This document shows positions 8,535-18,372 of a stretch of DNA of 64,000 nucleotides, in pieces. The position numbers and the translations under genes were made by a program. Every line of letters starts with the position of its first letter. The first letter of the stretch is position 1. This DNA comes from Bog-756 sp963704615 (GTDB lineage Bacteria > Actinomycetota > Acidimicrobiia > Acidimicrobiales > RAAP-2). The stretch lies in the NCBI GenBank assembly GCA_963704615.1, contig OY969923.1, positions 3,782,001 to 3,846,000 on the forward strand, in the 5' to 3' direction. The notes below the pieces were generated by a model. The model was given only the letters and a program-made list of their open reading frames with translations, was not told the origin of the DNA and searched no databases.

Positions 8535-11500
8535 TCACATCCCAAACCCGTAGTCACGATCATGCTCGATCGAACTGCTGTGCTCGTAAGACGAAGAGCG
8601 CTCCAGTGACCTCTCCGGCTCCGGTCGGGGGTTCAGTTCCTTATCAACGGTCAAGCGTTTGCTATCAACCATTGCGTCCAGGTTGTAGATCTGGCTGCCG
8701 ATCTCGCCCATCCGGTCAAGCACCTCGGGATGCTCGGCCCGCCACCTGTCTCCGTCAGTGGCGTCGCGGAGTAGATCGGCGAGCTTCTTCTCCGCCCCCT
8801 CACATGCGTGCAGGAGGCGAGGCTCCTCGGGTTGGCGGAGCTTGTCCAACTTCTGTTGGGCCTCGGCGATCCGTTCGAGGTCGGCCGATCTGGCCAGACG
8901 GGCCTGCACGCGGGCTATAAACGAGTGGGCGTACCACTGGTGATCGCTATGGACCCGGTGCGCTGCGTACAGCTCGTCGCCTGCCTCCCTGATGGCGCCG
9001 CCCCAGTGGGTCCCGTTGTGGCTCTGCAGCCTGGAAAGCTGGGCTTCGGCGTCACGAGAATGGTCCCTGGCTGCCCGGATGTCGTCGCGTAGATACCTGG
9101 GCAGGGCGGCGTAGAGTCCGGCCTGTTCCTGCTTGAGGGCTTCCCGCTCGAGGGAGATCAGCGCCTTGGGCTGAGACTCCCGTCCGGCCACCTCGGGTGT
9201 ACCCGTGTCGATGGCCCACTTCCACCGCCGCTCGGTGGCCCAGCTGTGGCAGAGGTCCTCTCGGGCCTGGTCTACATCGTCGGCACACAGATAGACGTGG
9301 GTCTCGTCTCGGGCCCGGCTCATGGCCACATAGGCCAACTCCCTGCCTCCCCCGTCCTCATAGACGTGGGCCAGGTCGTGGGTGGCCCCCTGGCTGCGGT
9401 GGACGGTGGCGGCGTACCCGTGGGCCAGCTGGTCTGCTCCGATCTCCTCGCGCTCCAAGCGGTGCTGGCGGCCGTCCTGCAGGCGGACCATCAGATGGTC
9501 CTGGTCCTGCCCCACGGCAGTGACAACTCCGCGCTCCGAGGTGACGATCTGACCGTGGGCCAGAGGGGCCAGGGTGACGATGCGATCACCGGCAGCGAAG
9601 CGGGTCCCCCCGGGAGCCACCAACTCCGGCCCTCCGACCCGTCCCTCGGCCACCATCCGCTCCCTAGCCATTCGGTTCAACTCGGTGACGTTGGCCCGCC
9701 TCCAGGCGAACATGGCGGCGTCCCGACCATCAAGCGCGTCCTTGGCCCACTGATCGACCAGTTTTGCCAGCGCCTCGTCCCGGGTCCGCTCGGTTGTCAC
9801 CCGATCCACTACCAGATAGAACTCGACGGCCCGGGTGACGTCGCCGGCCCGAAGCTGGCCGAGCGCTTCTCGTTCGGCCTGGCTGTGCTGACGGACATTC
9901 TGTTCGAGGACGTGGACGATCCCTCCGTGGCGCTCGACCAGGGCCCCCACGGCTCCGCCGACCGACACGGCACCCAACTGGCGATCGTCACCCACCATGA
10001 CCACCTTGGCTCCGCGCATCCGGGCATGGTCGAGGAGGAAGGCGATGTCCCGATCTCCGGCCATCCCCGCCTCGTCGAGGACGAGGACGTGGCCTTCGGT
10101 CAGGTGCATCCGATCGTGTTGGATGCGCCACCGGAGTGAGGCGAGGGTCCTCGACTCCTCGAGCCCTGCTTCCCGACCGAGCGTCCTGGCCGCCTGGCCG
10201 GAGGTCGAGGTGCCGATGACCGTGAACCCTCCGGATTCGAAGGCGTCCCGGACGGCGGCCATGACGGTTGTCTTGCCCGATCCGGCCACCCCTTCAACCA
10301 GCTCCACTCCCCGACCCGAGATGGCGATCCCGAGCACTGCCGCCTGCTGGCCGGGGGTCAGTGGAGACCCCAGGACAGCGCTCTGGCGGCCCATCGCATC
10401 CGCTGCCACCTCGGGGGTCACTCTGGCTGCCCCCAGGTTCTCCACACCCCGTTCCACCGCCCGTTCGATGGCCTGTTCGGTGGCCAGCACGTGAGCGGTG
10501 GCAAAAGCCCTCTCGCTGGCCCGAGGCACACCGACCAGCGGGATGGCATCCGGATCTCGGAGCACACGTTCAGTGGCTTTCTCCAACTCACGGGCGGGCA
10601 ATCCGAAGATCTTGGGCGCAACGGCCACGATCACGTCGCGCTTGGAGAAGACCTTCCGGGCCGACAGCGTCCCATCAGGTCCCAGCACGTCGTTGGTCAG
10701 CTCGGCCAGCTCCTTGTCCCAGAGGACCTTGGTGGGCGAGTGCTCAAGCCGGTATTCGAGATCGGCCCGCTTGATGTCGGCGACCAGCTGCTCGGGTGGG
10801 AAGCCGGCCTCGGTTAGCTCGGTTCGCCACCGAGGCAACAGCTCGTCGACCGGGGTGTGGCGCTTGGTCTTCCTGGTCTCACGGGCGGCCACCTGGCGGG
10901 CCTGGTAGGAGTCGAAGCCCTTTTCGGCCACGGCCTCATTGATCTCGGCAGAGCGTTTGGAGTGCACGGCCACGGCCTTGTCAGGGATTCCGGCGATCTT
11001 CCAGTGACCAAGCTTGCCCGATGGTCCGGGATCGGCCTCGATGCCGTAGCCAAGCTCGACGGCTCTGGCAGCGGATTCCACCCGTCCGACCATGGTGGCG
11101 GCGTGGAGGTGCTCCCGCCAGAGGGTGGTGTCGGGGGCCTTGGTGCCGCCCTTCTCATCCAGCATCTCGATCACATTGGCGATGAGCACGTGGTCGTGGG
11201 GGCCGGGGTCTCCGGCTCGTGTCGTAGCGTGGCGGGCGTGGGCGTAGACGAGGCCGGTGGTCGGGGTGGGGACGGCGGCCACCCCTCGTCTGCCGCCCCG
11301 CTCCCTGGTCAGTTGATCCAGGTAGGCGAGGGTGGCGTCCCGTTCGGAATCCATGATGGCGTGCATGTCCTCGACCTGGCCGAGGACACCCAACTCGGCC
11401 ACCGACTTGTGGGCGGCGATCACCAACTCCATGCCCGGTCGCCGGGAGTTGACCAGTCGCTCGCCGGTCGCCGGGTCGCAGGCTCCGCCGGGGCCATAGA

Positions 11501-11696
11501 TGGCGTCGTAGGAAGGGTTGTCGACGGGGCCGACAAGGCCGAGGGACTCGGCACCCATCCCGCCCCAGAGAAGCGGGGTCTCACCCCGGGAGGCGTAGTA
11601 CTCGAGTCCGGCGCCGGGGAAGTCGTCGCCGCGCTCGATGATGGTCTCGCGGTGATAAGCAACAGAGTCCGCCCCCATCATCCGCATCCAGGCCAC
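8535..11696 (-). CDS. MobF-family conjugative relaxase with helicase domain (TrwC/TraA-like)
   Basis: This 1053-aa protein would nick oriT and unwind the transferred strand. The N-terminal TrwC domain (about residues 1-300) has the first catalytic Tyr at residue 14 (SVAYHRETI), a second Tyr pair in LEYYASRG, and the metal-binding His cluster HARHATTR...PHDHV. A superfamily 1 helicase region follows at about residues 440-800, with Walker A GVAGSGKTTV, Walker B VLVLDEAG and YAATVHRSQG. The C-terminus is helical and charged. The GTG at 11696 has AGGGAG upstream. Typical MobF relaxases are 900-1500 aa, so this looks complete. oriT is probably in the repeat region upstream (11700-12200). Confidence 0.92.
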   Translation of the reverse strand: MAWMRMMGADSVAYHRETIIERGDDFPGAGLEYYASRGETPLLWGGMGAESLGLVGPVDNPSYDAIYGPGGACDPATGERLVNSRRPGMELVIAAHKSVAELGVLGQVEDMHAIMDSERDATLAYLDQLTRERGGRRGVAAVPTPTTGLVYAHARHATTRAGDPGPHDHVLIANVIEMLDEKGGTKAPDTTLWREHLHAATMVGRVESAARAVELGYGIEADPGPSGKLGHWKIAGIPDKAVAVHSKRSAEINEAVAEKGFDSYQARQVAARETRKTKRHTPVDELLPRWRTELTEAGFPPEQLVADIKRADLEYRLEHSPTKVLWDKELAELTNDVLGPDGTLSARKVFSKRDVIVAVAPKIFGLPARELEKATERVLRDPDAIPLVGVPRASERAFATAHVLATEQAIERAVERGVENLGAARVTPEVAADAMGRQSAVLGSPLTPGQQAAVLGIAISGRGVELVEGVAGSGKTTVMAAVRDAFESGGFTVIGTSTSGQAARTLGREAGLEESRTLASLRWRIQHDRMHLTEGHVLVLDEAGMAGDRDIAFLLDHARMRGAKVVMVGDDRQLGAVSVGGAVGALVERHGGIVHVLEQNVRQHSQAEREALGQLRAGDVTRAVEFYLVVDRVTTERTRDEALAKLVDQWAKDALDGRDAAMFAWRRANVTELNRMARERMVAEGRVGGPELVAPGGTRFAAGDRIVTLAPLAHGQIVTSERGVVTAVGQDQDHLMVRLQDGRQHRLEREEIGADQLAHGYAATVHRSQGATHDLAHVYEDGGGRELAYVAMSRARDETHVYLCADDVDQAREDLCHSWATERRWKWAIDTGTPEVAGRESQPKALISLEREALKQEQAGLYAALPRYLRDDIRAARDHSRDAEAQLSRLQSHNGTHWGGAIREAGDELYAAHRVHSDHQWYAHSFIARVQARLARSADLERIAEAQQKLDKLRQPEEPRLLHACEGAEKKLADLLRDATDGDRWRAEHPEVLDRMGEIGSQIYNLDAMVDSKRLTVDKELNPRPEPERSLERSSSYEHSSSIEHDRDYGFGM

Positions 11697-12042
11697 GCCG
11701 ACTCCCTCTCACCGGCAAGGGGCACCCCTTGCAATCGTGTTCAAGGTATTCGGGGGGTGTGACGCGCCGTCGTCGGAGAAGCTACAGATCGGACTCGGAT
11801 AGAAAAAGAGATGGATGGCAGCATCGCGTTGTACGAGCGAGCAAAGCCCGGGAGCAGCCCTTGGGGGAGGTGGATATTCGCACGGACGAGGAGGCGGGGC
11901 AGTCGGCCGGCGATGCTGACCCAATCATGCGTTGCCCTGGCGTTGGGAAGCCGGATCGCACTACACCTAGGCATTGCCATGATCACCTCTGTCACCGCCA
12001 GAGAGTCTTCCGTCTCAGAACAAGAAAAAGCGGCTTCAGCTG

Positions 12043-12081
12043 GGAGGGTGACGTTGGAGGGTGACGTTGGAGGGTGACGTT
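12043..12081 (+). repeat. Three perfect tandem 13-bp iterons (GGAGGGTGACGTT)
   Basis: Units lie at 12043-12055, 12056-12068 and 12069-12081 with no mismatch, followed by a partial GGA. They share the GTGACGTT core with the repeats at 8294-8390. Their place upstream of the relaxase gene fits a relaxase or accessory-protein operator, or part of oriT or a replication origin. The remaining sequence from 11697 to 12249 holds no convincing gene. Confidence 0.85.
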
Positions 12082-12147
12082 GGATCGAGGGCGAGTCGGC
12101 CCATCGAAAGACCGCTGAGCTGCGATCAATCGCGACCGCCCCAATAA

Positions 12148-12170
12148 CGCGGTTATACGGGTGAAAGTGA
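12148..12170 (+). repeat. 23-bp repeat, inverted copy at 26084-26106
   Basis: The stretch beginning CGCGGTTATACGGGTGAAAG matches the reverse complement of 26084-26106 with one mismatch. The two copies enclose the cargo half of the element, from the first lipoprotein gene to the tandem recombinases. Confidence 0.7.
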
Positions 12171-12249
12171 CCCCGTAACGGCACCTCGGGGATACCACCC
12201 ACGGAGAGCGGCTTTCAAGCGATGCGGCGAATCAGCCGATGCTGACTAG

Positions 12250-12798
12250 GTGCCCCCTAGGCTCTTTCGTACGGGAATATTCACCATTTCCATGGTCCTG
12301 GTGACGCTGTTGTTTGCCGACTGCGGATCTGCTGTGGACCACGCCACATCAAGTACCGAGGTTCCTCGTCAGCCCTGCGCCACCGCAGCCAACTGTCTCA
12401 AGTTGGCAAGGGAGATGGGATTCGACGGATCCTCCACCCTGCAAGCCCCTCCCAACATTGCCGACGAGTTCCAAACCGGCTGGTACGTCCTTCCCGGCCA
12501 TGCCTTTGGGCGCGGAGTCTTCGTACTCAACTATTTGGACAAGAAAGGAAACTTTCAGCTCCAAGAGAATGCCTTCCCTGGTCTGCATCTAAAGCCCTGC
12601 CCATCGGGCAATACCGCAATCTCGCCCGGTGGCACCAACGTGTGCTTCATCATCGACACCGCGATGAGTGGCAGCTTCGTCACGTTCTTCCGTTCGGGCT
12701 TTGCCTATCAGATCAGTTTGAATGGTGGGCGCACCATCACGACTGAGGCGCAAAAGAGTGTCCTTCTGGGTCTCGTCGACCAACTTCAGCCTGCGTAG
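12250..12798 (+). CDS. Putative lipoprotein of unknown function
   Basis: This 182-aa protein has an N-terminal hydrophobic segment (IFTISMVLVTLLFADC) ending in a lipobox-like LFADC, so it is probably a membrane-anchored exported protein. Cysteines in QPCATAANC and KPCPSGN...NVC could form disulfides. I do not recognise the family. The GTG at 12250 is the earliest plausible start and gives a normal n-region of about 10 residues. It is followed 46 bp later by another small lipoprotein gene in the same direction, so the two may be co-transcribed. Confidence 0.65.
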   Translation: MPPRLFRTGIFTISMVLVTLLFADCGSAVDHATSSTEVPRQPCATAANCLKLAREMGFDGSSTLQAPPNIADEFQTGWYVLPGHAFGRGVFVLNYLDKKGNFQLQENAFPGLHLKPCPSGNTAISPGGTNVCFIIDTAMSGSFVTFFRSGFAYQISLNGGRTITTEAQKSVLLGLVDQLQPA

Positions 12799-12844
12799 GT
12801 CGCCAGAACGACGAGCATCTAGACGCTGTTTACGTCATAGTTGA

Positions 12845-13228
12845 GTGGTGCTACTAAAGCGAAGTGCCGTGCGGTGGCCTATTGCTCTCTTGGTAGTCGG
12901 TGTATTTGCCTTGACCAGCTGCTCATCCTCAACTGGGACTGGAACAGTCAGCGGGATATTCGAAACCTCTGGAGGTGCACCCGGCTCCCAGCCTCACCGC
13001 CTCCCGGGACGTGTTGTTTTTAGCGATTCCAAGGGCGACCATGTCTCCGTGGCTGTAGGTACTTCGGGAACCTTGGCAACTGTCCTTCCAGCCGGAACGT
13101 ATACGGCGGTGGGACATAGTCCGATGGTCCGTGCCGATTCCCACGAAATGGCATGTAACGGTTTGAAGCCAATTGTGGTCACGGCGGGCCAAACCCAGAG
13201 TGTGACCGTGGTATGCGGGTTGATGTGA
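12845..13228 (+). CDS. Small putative lipoprotein
   Basis: This 127-aa protein starts with a basic n-region, a hydrophobic core (WPIALLVVGVFALTSC) and the lipobox LTSC. The mature part is rich in Gly, Ser, Thr and Val and reads like a single beta-sandwich: a carboxypeptidase-regulatory or prealbumin-like pattern (GRVVFSDSKGDHVSVAV, then LPAGTYTAVG) ends at Cys124. That fold suggestion is inference. The GTG start at 12845 is weak, lacking a clear ribosome site. Confidence 0.65.
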   Translation: MVLLKRSAVRWPIALLVVGVFALTSCSSSTGTGTVSGIFETSGGAPGSQPHRLPGRVVFSDSKGDHVSVAVGTSGTLATVLPAGTYTAVGHSPMVRADSHEMACNGLKPIVVTAGQTQSVTVVCGLM

Positions 13229-13259
13229 CGGAGAAGCGGCTGCAGGGGGCAGTCCACAT

Positions 13260-13745
13260 TTAGGGAACCGGAAGCGCAACCTGTGCGGGCTTGCTTTCCT
13301 TGCGGGTACCAGTGGACACGATCCAGAACGCCGCACCAATCAACAACAACCCGACGACGAGCGAAAGACCAGCAGCCATACGGAGCCGGTAGTGCGGGTC
13401 AAAAACGCCCGTGGCGTGGGAGTCCAACCCCACCAGCATCTTGTGCTGTTGGTACCAGAAGTAAGTAGACGCAGCCCAGCCTGCCGCCACAACAATCGAG
13501 CCAGCCGTCATCAGTCGGGAGGGGACTGTCCGCACTCTCGGGTCGGCGTTGGTAGCCCGGTGGCCAACAATCCACCGCCAGCAAGCCAACCCTGCTAGCC
13601 CAAAACCAGTCGTGGGGGCAGCCGCATCCACATAGACCTCCCACGGATTTTGCGAGTAGAGAGCTACAAGCCAGGCCACGAGACCGGCGACAATCCCAAG
13701 GTAACCGAGCGCGAGAAGGACACCAGGAATACGGAGGTTCGCCAT
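13260..13745 (-). CDS. Four-helix membrane protein of unknown function
   Basis: This 161-aa protein has four predicted membrane segments: PGVLLALGYLGIVAGLVAWL, GFGLAGLACWRWIVG, AGSIVVAAGWAASTYFWY and AAGLSLVVGLLLIGAAFWI. The ATG at 13745 (MANLRIPG) starts just before the first helix. The frame continues upstream to 13826, but that part lacks membrane character. No catalytic motif is seen. Neighbours on the same strand include a GRAM-like protein, giving no clear function. Confidence 0.65.
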   Translation of the reverse strand: MANLRIPGVLLALGYLGIVAGLVAWLVALYSQNPWEVYVDAAAPTTGFGLAGLACWRWIVGHRATNADPRVRTVPSRLMTAGSIVVAAGWAASTYFWYQQHKMLVGLDSHATGVFDPHYRLRMAAGLSLVVGLLLIGAAFWIVSTGTRKESKPAQVALPVP

Positions 13746-13903
13746 TCGGGACAGCCTAGTGGTGGCCACCACGTCAACCTGGTGTTGATGGTTTGGCCCC
13801 CCGCCCCGGAAAAGGCCGTGGACCAACCGAGTGAGGGTGCCCTTGACCGCCGGGTGGGTGTCACGCTCCGGCCAGCACCTCAGGGCGGGCGAAAAACCTG
13901 ACG

Positions 13904-14260
13904 CTAGACCCTTGAGCCAATGCCCTGCTGAATCGCCTGCACGGTATCGCCGACGTGATTGACAACGAAGAGTTCGGAGTCGCCACTAGAAGCAACGATT
14001 TGGAGCCGAGTCCTCAGGCCGCCCGTGAAGAGGCCGCCATCGGGTGCATCGGTTGAGACGGATTCGATGGCAGCCAAAGGCGCCGACCATAACTGGCCCT
14101 TCGTCGCAGCGTGAATCCGATTCGGTTGGAAGAAGAGCCTCGAATCGGTCATGTACAGACGACCGCCTACGGCACGTCCGCCCTGGGTGCGGTTGGCATT
14201 TTGCTTCCACACCACCCGCTCACCTCCAGCGAGTTTCGGTGATCTGACCCAGAAGCCCAT
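13904..14260 (-). CDS. GRAM/PH-like domain protein
   Basis: This 118-aa protein is almost entirely one GRAM or bacterial PH-like domain: GGERVVWKQNANRTQGGR, VGGRLYMTDSRLFFQPN, and a C-terminal helix DTVQAIQQGI. The GGRLYMTDSRLFF strand is typical of the fold, which usually binds membranes or proteins. There is no membrane segment. Whether it extends further upstream, in another frame, cannot be decided; the sequence up to 14462 has an open frame that I do not recognise. Confidence 0.6.
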   Translation of the reverse strand: MGFWVRSPKLAGGERVVWKQNANRTQGGRAVGGRLYMTDSRLFFQPNRIHAATKGQLWSAPLAAIESVSTDAPDGGLFTGGLRTRLQIVASSGDSELFVVNHVGDTVQAIQQGIGSRV

Positions 14261-14714
14261 TGACCCAGGCTAGGCGGAGCCTTTGCGCCACCGCAGGTAA
14301 ATCTTGCTGCTGGGTATCCCCAAACACCGGATCAGCAGGGCGTTGGCCCCTGCCCTCGACCGGCACTTTGATGGCATCCCCCTGGGCTCCGACGAAGGTT
14401 CCATCTCCATTCCAGAGGCCTCGTCCGTTCAGTGGTGCTCGATGCAAGACCCACACAAGCAACCCCGCAGCACCACCGAAAAAACTATCTGACGGTACTC
14501 AGGTTGTTCCAAGGTGGTCTCGGTCGGCGATGGAATCACCACCACACGTGGTTGAAGATTGAGCCACGCCACCGCATTTGTGTCCCCTACACAACTGTGT
14601 TGCCAGATCGAGGACAGTAGTGATGCAGCTTGCACATGCAGCGATTTATCGACCTTGTTAATGTTCACTACTGGTCACCCACGGCGGGATGACGTGCCAT
14701 AGAGGGGGGTTGCC
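14261..14714. other. Stretch without a supported gene
   Basis: Several short open frames exist on both strands, but none has a recognisable domain or a ribosome site. The last 60 bases are AT-richer and probably hold the promoter of the secreted protein that follows. Confidence 0.5.
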
Positions 14715-16799
14715 ATGGGCGCCTTGCGGACGAAACTCTTTCGTGTACTAGTGGCAGGTGGAGTCGTTTCAGCCGTGATCGGCACGGGCGTGATGATGAC
14801 GGGTGCTTCGCCGGCGGCTGCCAGCATCACCAGCATTACCGCCTATGGGAATAACATCAACACAGGCCAGGTCAGCTGTACGGGTCCGACCACGTGCACC
14901 GATGTTGGCGGCACCGATGCTCAGACCCTGGTCGACGGGGTGTGGTCCGCTCCGATCGCCTTTAATGGCATCGAGTTCACTGAGTACCAATCTTCAGCAG
15001 TGAGCTGCACCGACGCCCTCGACTGCACCGCCGTCGGCGCTACGACCACGTCTGGTCAGCCGGCATACATCACCGAGACCGATGGCACCTGGGGGCCGGT
15101 GGTCCAGGTCGGCACCCTTGATCAGGGAGGAACCCTCAATTCGGTGAGCTGCACGAGCGCACTCGACTGCACAGCCGTGGGCTACGGATCAGCCCAAGGA
15201 GAAACCTTTCCCATTGCCTTCACCGAGACCGATGGCACCTGGGGTCCAGCCACTGCCATTACCCCCTATCCGTCCGAGACGCTTCCCCCGGCATACCTGA
15301 ACAGCGTGAGCTGCATCAGCGCCGGCAACTGTGTCGCCGTCGGTGACGGCTACACCCCTCCGCCGACCAACTGCTCTGTCTGCGGGTCGTATGCCATCGA
15401 AACTGATGGTGTCTGGGGCCCGTATACATTTGACCTCAACTGGGGCCTGTCCAGCACCATATTGGAGAGTGTCAGCTGTCCCGACGCCAACGACTGCACG
15501 GCGGTCGGACAAGCTCCTGACGCTACCATCGCCACGTCCTACCACGACGGCTCCTGGGGCCCAGCCATCGACCTTCCCGGAAGCGATGGAGGTCTTATGG
15601 ACGGTGTTAGCTGTGTGGATGCCAACGACTGTACGGCGGTCGGGAACAGCAGCCTCAGTGAGTACGAGGTCGAGACCGACGGCGCGTGGAGTGACATCCC
15701 TGTCGAAGGGCAGGGCGGCTGGCTGAGCAGCGTGAGCTGCACCAGCGCCAACGACTGCACGGCAGTGGGCACCGGCATCTACACCATCACCAACACACCG
15801 ACGGTCACTGTGAGCGATAACGCCCCACTGGTCGGCCATGACCTGACGTTCACGGCCACCGTGGCGGGGACGGACGCTCCTGCTCCAACGGGCGCCGTTA
15901 GCTGGAATGTGCTGTCTTCGTCGGACGGATTCCCGCCATGCTCGTCGACGACGGGACCAGTGAGCACGGGCAATGTCTCTACCTACACCTGCACTATGAG
16001 CGACGCGGCTGCCGGTTTGTGGCGGGCCACGGCATCCTTTGGAGGCGATTCCCAGTACGCCGCTGTTTCAAGTGATGAGGACGACACCACCGTGGCCAAC
16101 ATCGGAGGGACCCTGACCCTGAGCAAGAACAAGAAGGCCTACGGCGGCGAGGTGATGCAGGTTGCCGGGTCGGGATGGAACGTGAATGGCGATACCGGAG
16201 TCACCCTTTACCAGTGCGCAACCGAGACCTACCAATCCACTACCTGCGATCAGGCGACGAAAGTCGCCGCTACCGTTGGCACCGGAAAGAAGGCGGGCAC
16301 ATTCAAGAAGGCCAAGCTCCACCTCACTGCTGGGCCCATCGACACACGAGGCGATACCTGCGGACTGGCCACGTCGGCTGCTTGCTACGTGGTCGGTGTG
16401 GGATCGACGGGCGATGAAGGTGCGAGTCTCGCTCTAGCCTTCAAGCCACCATCCGCAACGTTGAAGTCAGCGAGCAACGTCGTAGCCAATACCGTCGACA
16501 AGCCCACAGCTGCGTACTTCCCGGCTGGAGACACCGTCATCGCCGAGGAGTGTGACTCGTCGGTCACGGTTCCGACCACGTTGGCGTCTGATTGCGACCC
16601 GAGCACGAAGATCACCGGCAGCGCCAGCGTCAAGGGCAAGGTGGCCTTCTCGTCACCGGGCGTCACGGTTGTGGACGGAGCCTCCTACACCGAGTCTGGG
16701 AGTGGAACCGTGCTCCCAGGTGGCCACGCCGACGTTGTCATCGACGACACGACGACCGCCGGTGCGTTTGTCATCGTTCCGATAACGCTGCACTCGTAG
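14715..16799 (+). CDS. Secreted protein with VSC-DCTAVG repeats and Ig/neocarzinostatin-like domains
   Basis: This 694-aa protein has a signal peptide (LFRVLVAGGVVSAVIGTGVM) with cleavage near SPAAA. Residues of about 45-350 hold seven or eight repeats, each with a core such as SVSCTSANDCTAVG and an ETDGTWGP strand; the paired cysteines probably form disulfides and the repeats a beta-propeller. An Ig-like domain follows (PTVTVSDNAPLVGHDLTFTA). Then comes a neocarzinostatin-like region (LTLSKNKKAYGGEVMQVAGS). The ATG at 14715 follows a G-rich ribosome site. The role is probably surface binding or adhesion; no enzyme motif is seen. Confidence 0.8.
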   Translation: MGALRTKLFRVLVAGGVVSAVIGTGVMMTGASPAAASITSITAYGNNINTGQVSCTGPTTCTDVGGTDAQTLVDGVWSAPIAFNGIEFTEYQSSAVSCTDALDCTAVGATTTSGQPAYITETDGTWGPVVQVGTLDQGGTLNSVSCTSALDCTAVGYGSAQGETFPIAFTETDGTWGPATAITPYPSETLPPAYLNSVSCISAGNCVAVGDGYTPPPTNCSVCGSYAIETDGVWGPYTFDLNWGLSSTILESVSCPDANDCTAVGQAPDATIATSYHDGSWGPAIDLPGSDGGLMDGVSCVDANDCTAVGNSSLSEYEVETDGAWSDIPVEGQGGWLSSVSCTSANDCTAVGTGIYTITNTPTVTVSDNAPLVGHDLTFTATVAGTDAPAPTGAVSWNVLSSSDGFPPCSSTTGPVSTGNVSTYTCTMSDAAAGLWRATASFGGDSQYAAVSSDEDDTTVANIGGTLTLSKNKKAYGGEVMQVAGSGWNVNGDTGVTLYQCATETYQSTTCDQATKVAATVGTGKKAGTFKKAKLHLTAGPIDTRGDTCGLATSAACYVVGVGSTGDEGASLALAFKPPSATLKSASNVVANTVDKPTAAYFPAGDTVIAEECDSSVTVPTTLASDCDPSTKITGSASVKGKVAFSSPGVTVVDGASYTESGSGTVLPGGHADVVIDDTTTAGAFVIVPITLHS

Positions 16800-16811
16800 C
16801 GAGTTGAGGTC

Positions 16812-16825
16812 GCCCCGAAAGGGGC
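16812..16825 (+). terminator. Possible terminator hairpin
   Basis: GCCCC-GAAA-GGGGC forms a perfect 5-bp stem with a stable tetraloop, 13 bases after the stop of the secreted protein. There is no T-run, so intrinsic termination is only possible. Confidence 0.45.
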
Positions 16826-16976
16826 AAGCAAGAGGGTGGTGAGGTAGGCCGCTGGTTCGACCGTTCACTTCTGCGGTTGAGGTCCCGACCAGGCCATCGG
16901 GTGGCGTTTTCCAGCGCACCGGCCCGGGACCAGCAGCCCCCGCAGGGTGAGTCAGCTTCCCCAGCGGCCCCCTATC

Positions 16977-17012
16977 AAACCGTGCATGCGGTTCTCCCGC
17001 ACACGGCTTTCC
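16977..17012 (-). ncRNA. Group II intron domain V
   Basis: On the minus strand, AAAGCCGTGTGCGGGAGAAC begins the catalytic hairpin, which closes with CGCATGCACGGTTT. The AGC catalytic triad, GAGA-type tetraloop and bulge are where expected. It lies just downstream of the maturase frame. Confidence 0.85.
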
Positions 17013-17026
17013 GACACCGTTCATCG

Positions 17027-18372
17027 TCAGGCATGCGCAGGTGTCCATCGCTTGACTCTTCCACTGAGTCGATAGATGCCGAGTTCGGTCAGCCAGGCAT
17101 AGTTGAACCGGCTGGCCCGAAGACGGCCTCGGGTGGCGTATTTGACGCTGGCCAGCTTGGAGAGCCGCAAATGCACGAAGCTGTCGATGAGGGCGAACTT
17201 CCGGTTCGAGTTTCCGTAGCGGAAGTACGCTCCCCAACCCCGTAGCACGGCGTTGAGATCAGCGACAACGTGACGCAGCTCACGGCTGGCCAGGTGGCGA
17301 CTGGTGCGGTCCCGGATCTTGGCCCGAAATTGAGGCCATGGCCCGGTCCGACGGCCACTTCGACAGGTAACGGCGACTTCCGAACCTCGACGGGGTCATC
17401 CGGTGATGGAAGCCCAGGAAGTCGAAGCCGTCCTTGCCACCGTGGAGGTTGATGATGCGGGTCTTGTCGGGATGCAGACGCAGCCCGAGTCCGACCAGCA
17501 CCTCTCCGATCCGGCACTTGGCCTCGTCGGCTCGGCTCCGGCTGGTGGTGAGGACAACGAAGTCATCCGCATACCTGACCAACGTCCCCAGGTTGGCCAT
17601 CTTTGCCCAGGCCTCGTCGATGACGTGGAGGGCGATGTTGGCCAGCAACGGGGAGATGGGTGAACCCTGCGGTGTCCCCGACTCGGTGTCGGCGACCAGC
17701 CCGCCTTCGAATACCCCGGCCCGCAGCCAACTGCGTAGCAGCTTCAACATCTGCCGGTCGATGACCCGGCGACCGACTTGACCCATGAGGGCGTCATGGT
17801 CGATCTCGTCGAAGCACGCTTTGATGTCGGCGTCGAGCACCCAGTTGGCCCCCCGGTTGGCCGCCACCCGGATCGCTTCGAGCGCCTGGTGGGCGGACCG
17901 CTTCGGGCGGAACCCGAAGCTCACCGGGGAGAAATCGGCCTCGAAAATGGGCTCGAGGACGATCTTGGCCGCCGACATGACTACCCGGTCGGCCACCGTC
18001 GGGATACCGAGCGGCCGGGTCTCCCCCGGCTTGCCCGGCTTCGGGATATGGACCCGCCGGAGAGCCTTAGGACGATACGTCTTGTCCTGAAGCGCTGCGG
18101 CCAGTCCGTCGAGGAACACCCTCACCCCGTCGGTGCCCCCGTCCTCGATCGACCGCGATGGTCACGCCGTCGATGCCGGGGGCACCCTGGTTTCTTGCCA
18201 CCTCGACCCATGCCCTCCACAGGATGTCGCTGCGGGCGACCTTGTCGTAGAGGGCGTGGAAACGTCGAGTGGGATCCTGCTTGGCACTGCGATAGAGCAC
18301 ACGTTGAAGGGCTCGGACCTTGTCCACCTTCTCGGTTTCGCTGATGGCTCTAGCCGAAGACTCGGCACTCAT
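17027..18372 (-). pseudogene. ltrA: Group II intron reverse transcriptase/maturase with two frameshifts
   Basis: Three adjacent frames together encode a complete intron-encoded protein. The first (18372 to about 18150) has VARNQGAPGIDGVT. The second has the polymerase core, IKACFDEIDHDALM, SGTPQGSPISPLLANI and the catalytic YADD in RYADDFVVL. The third has the GIIM maturase region RGWGAYFRYGNSNRKF. Deleting one base near 18150 and one near 17322 (in a GGG run) restores an unbroken 447-aa frame. Apart from these two points no key residue is missing. Intron mobility needs this protein, so the frameshifts matter. Confidence 0.85.

Noticed and set aside
12043..12081. CRISPR array
   Set aside because: The three 13-bp units are directly adjacent with no spacers, and no cas gene is present.
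14220..14462. Possible 80-aa gene upstream of the GRAM-like protein
   Set aside because: It overlaps the GRAM-like start, has no known motif and no ribosome site; it was left as unassigned sequence.
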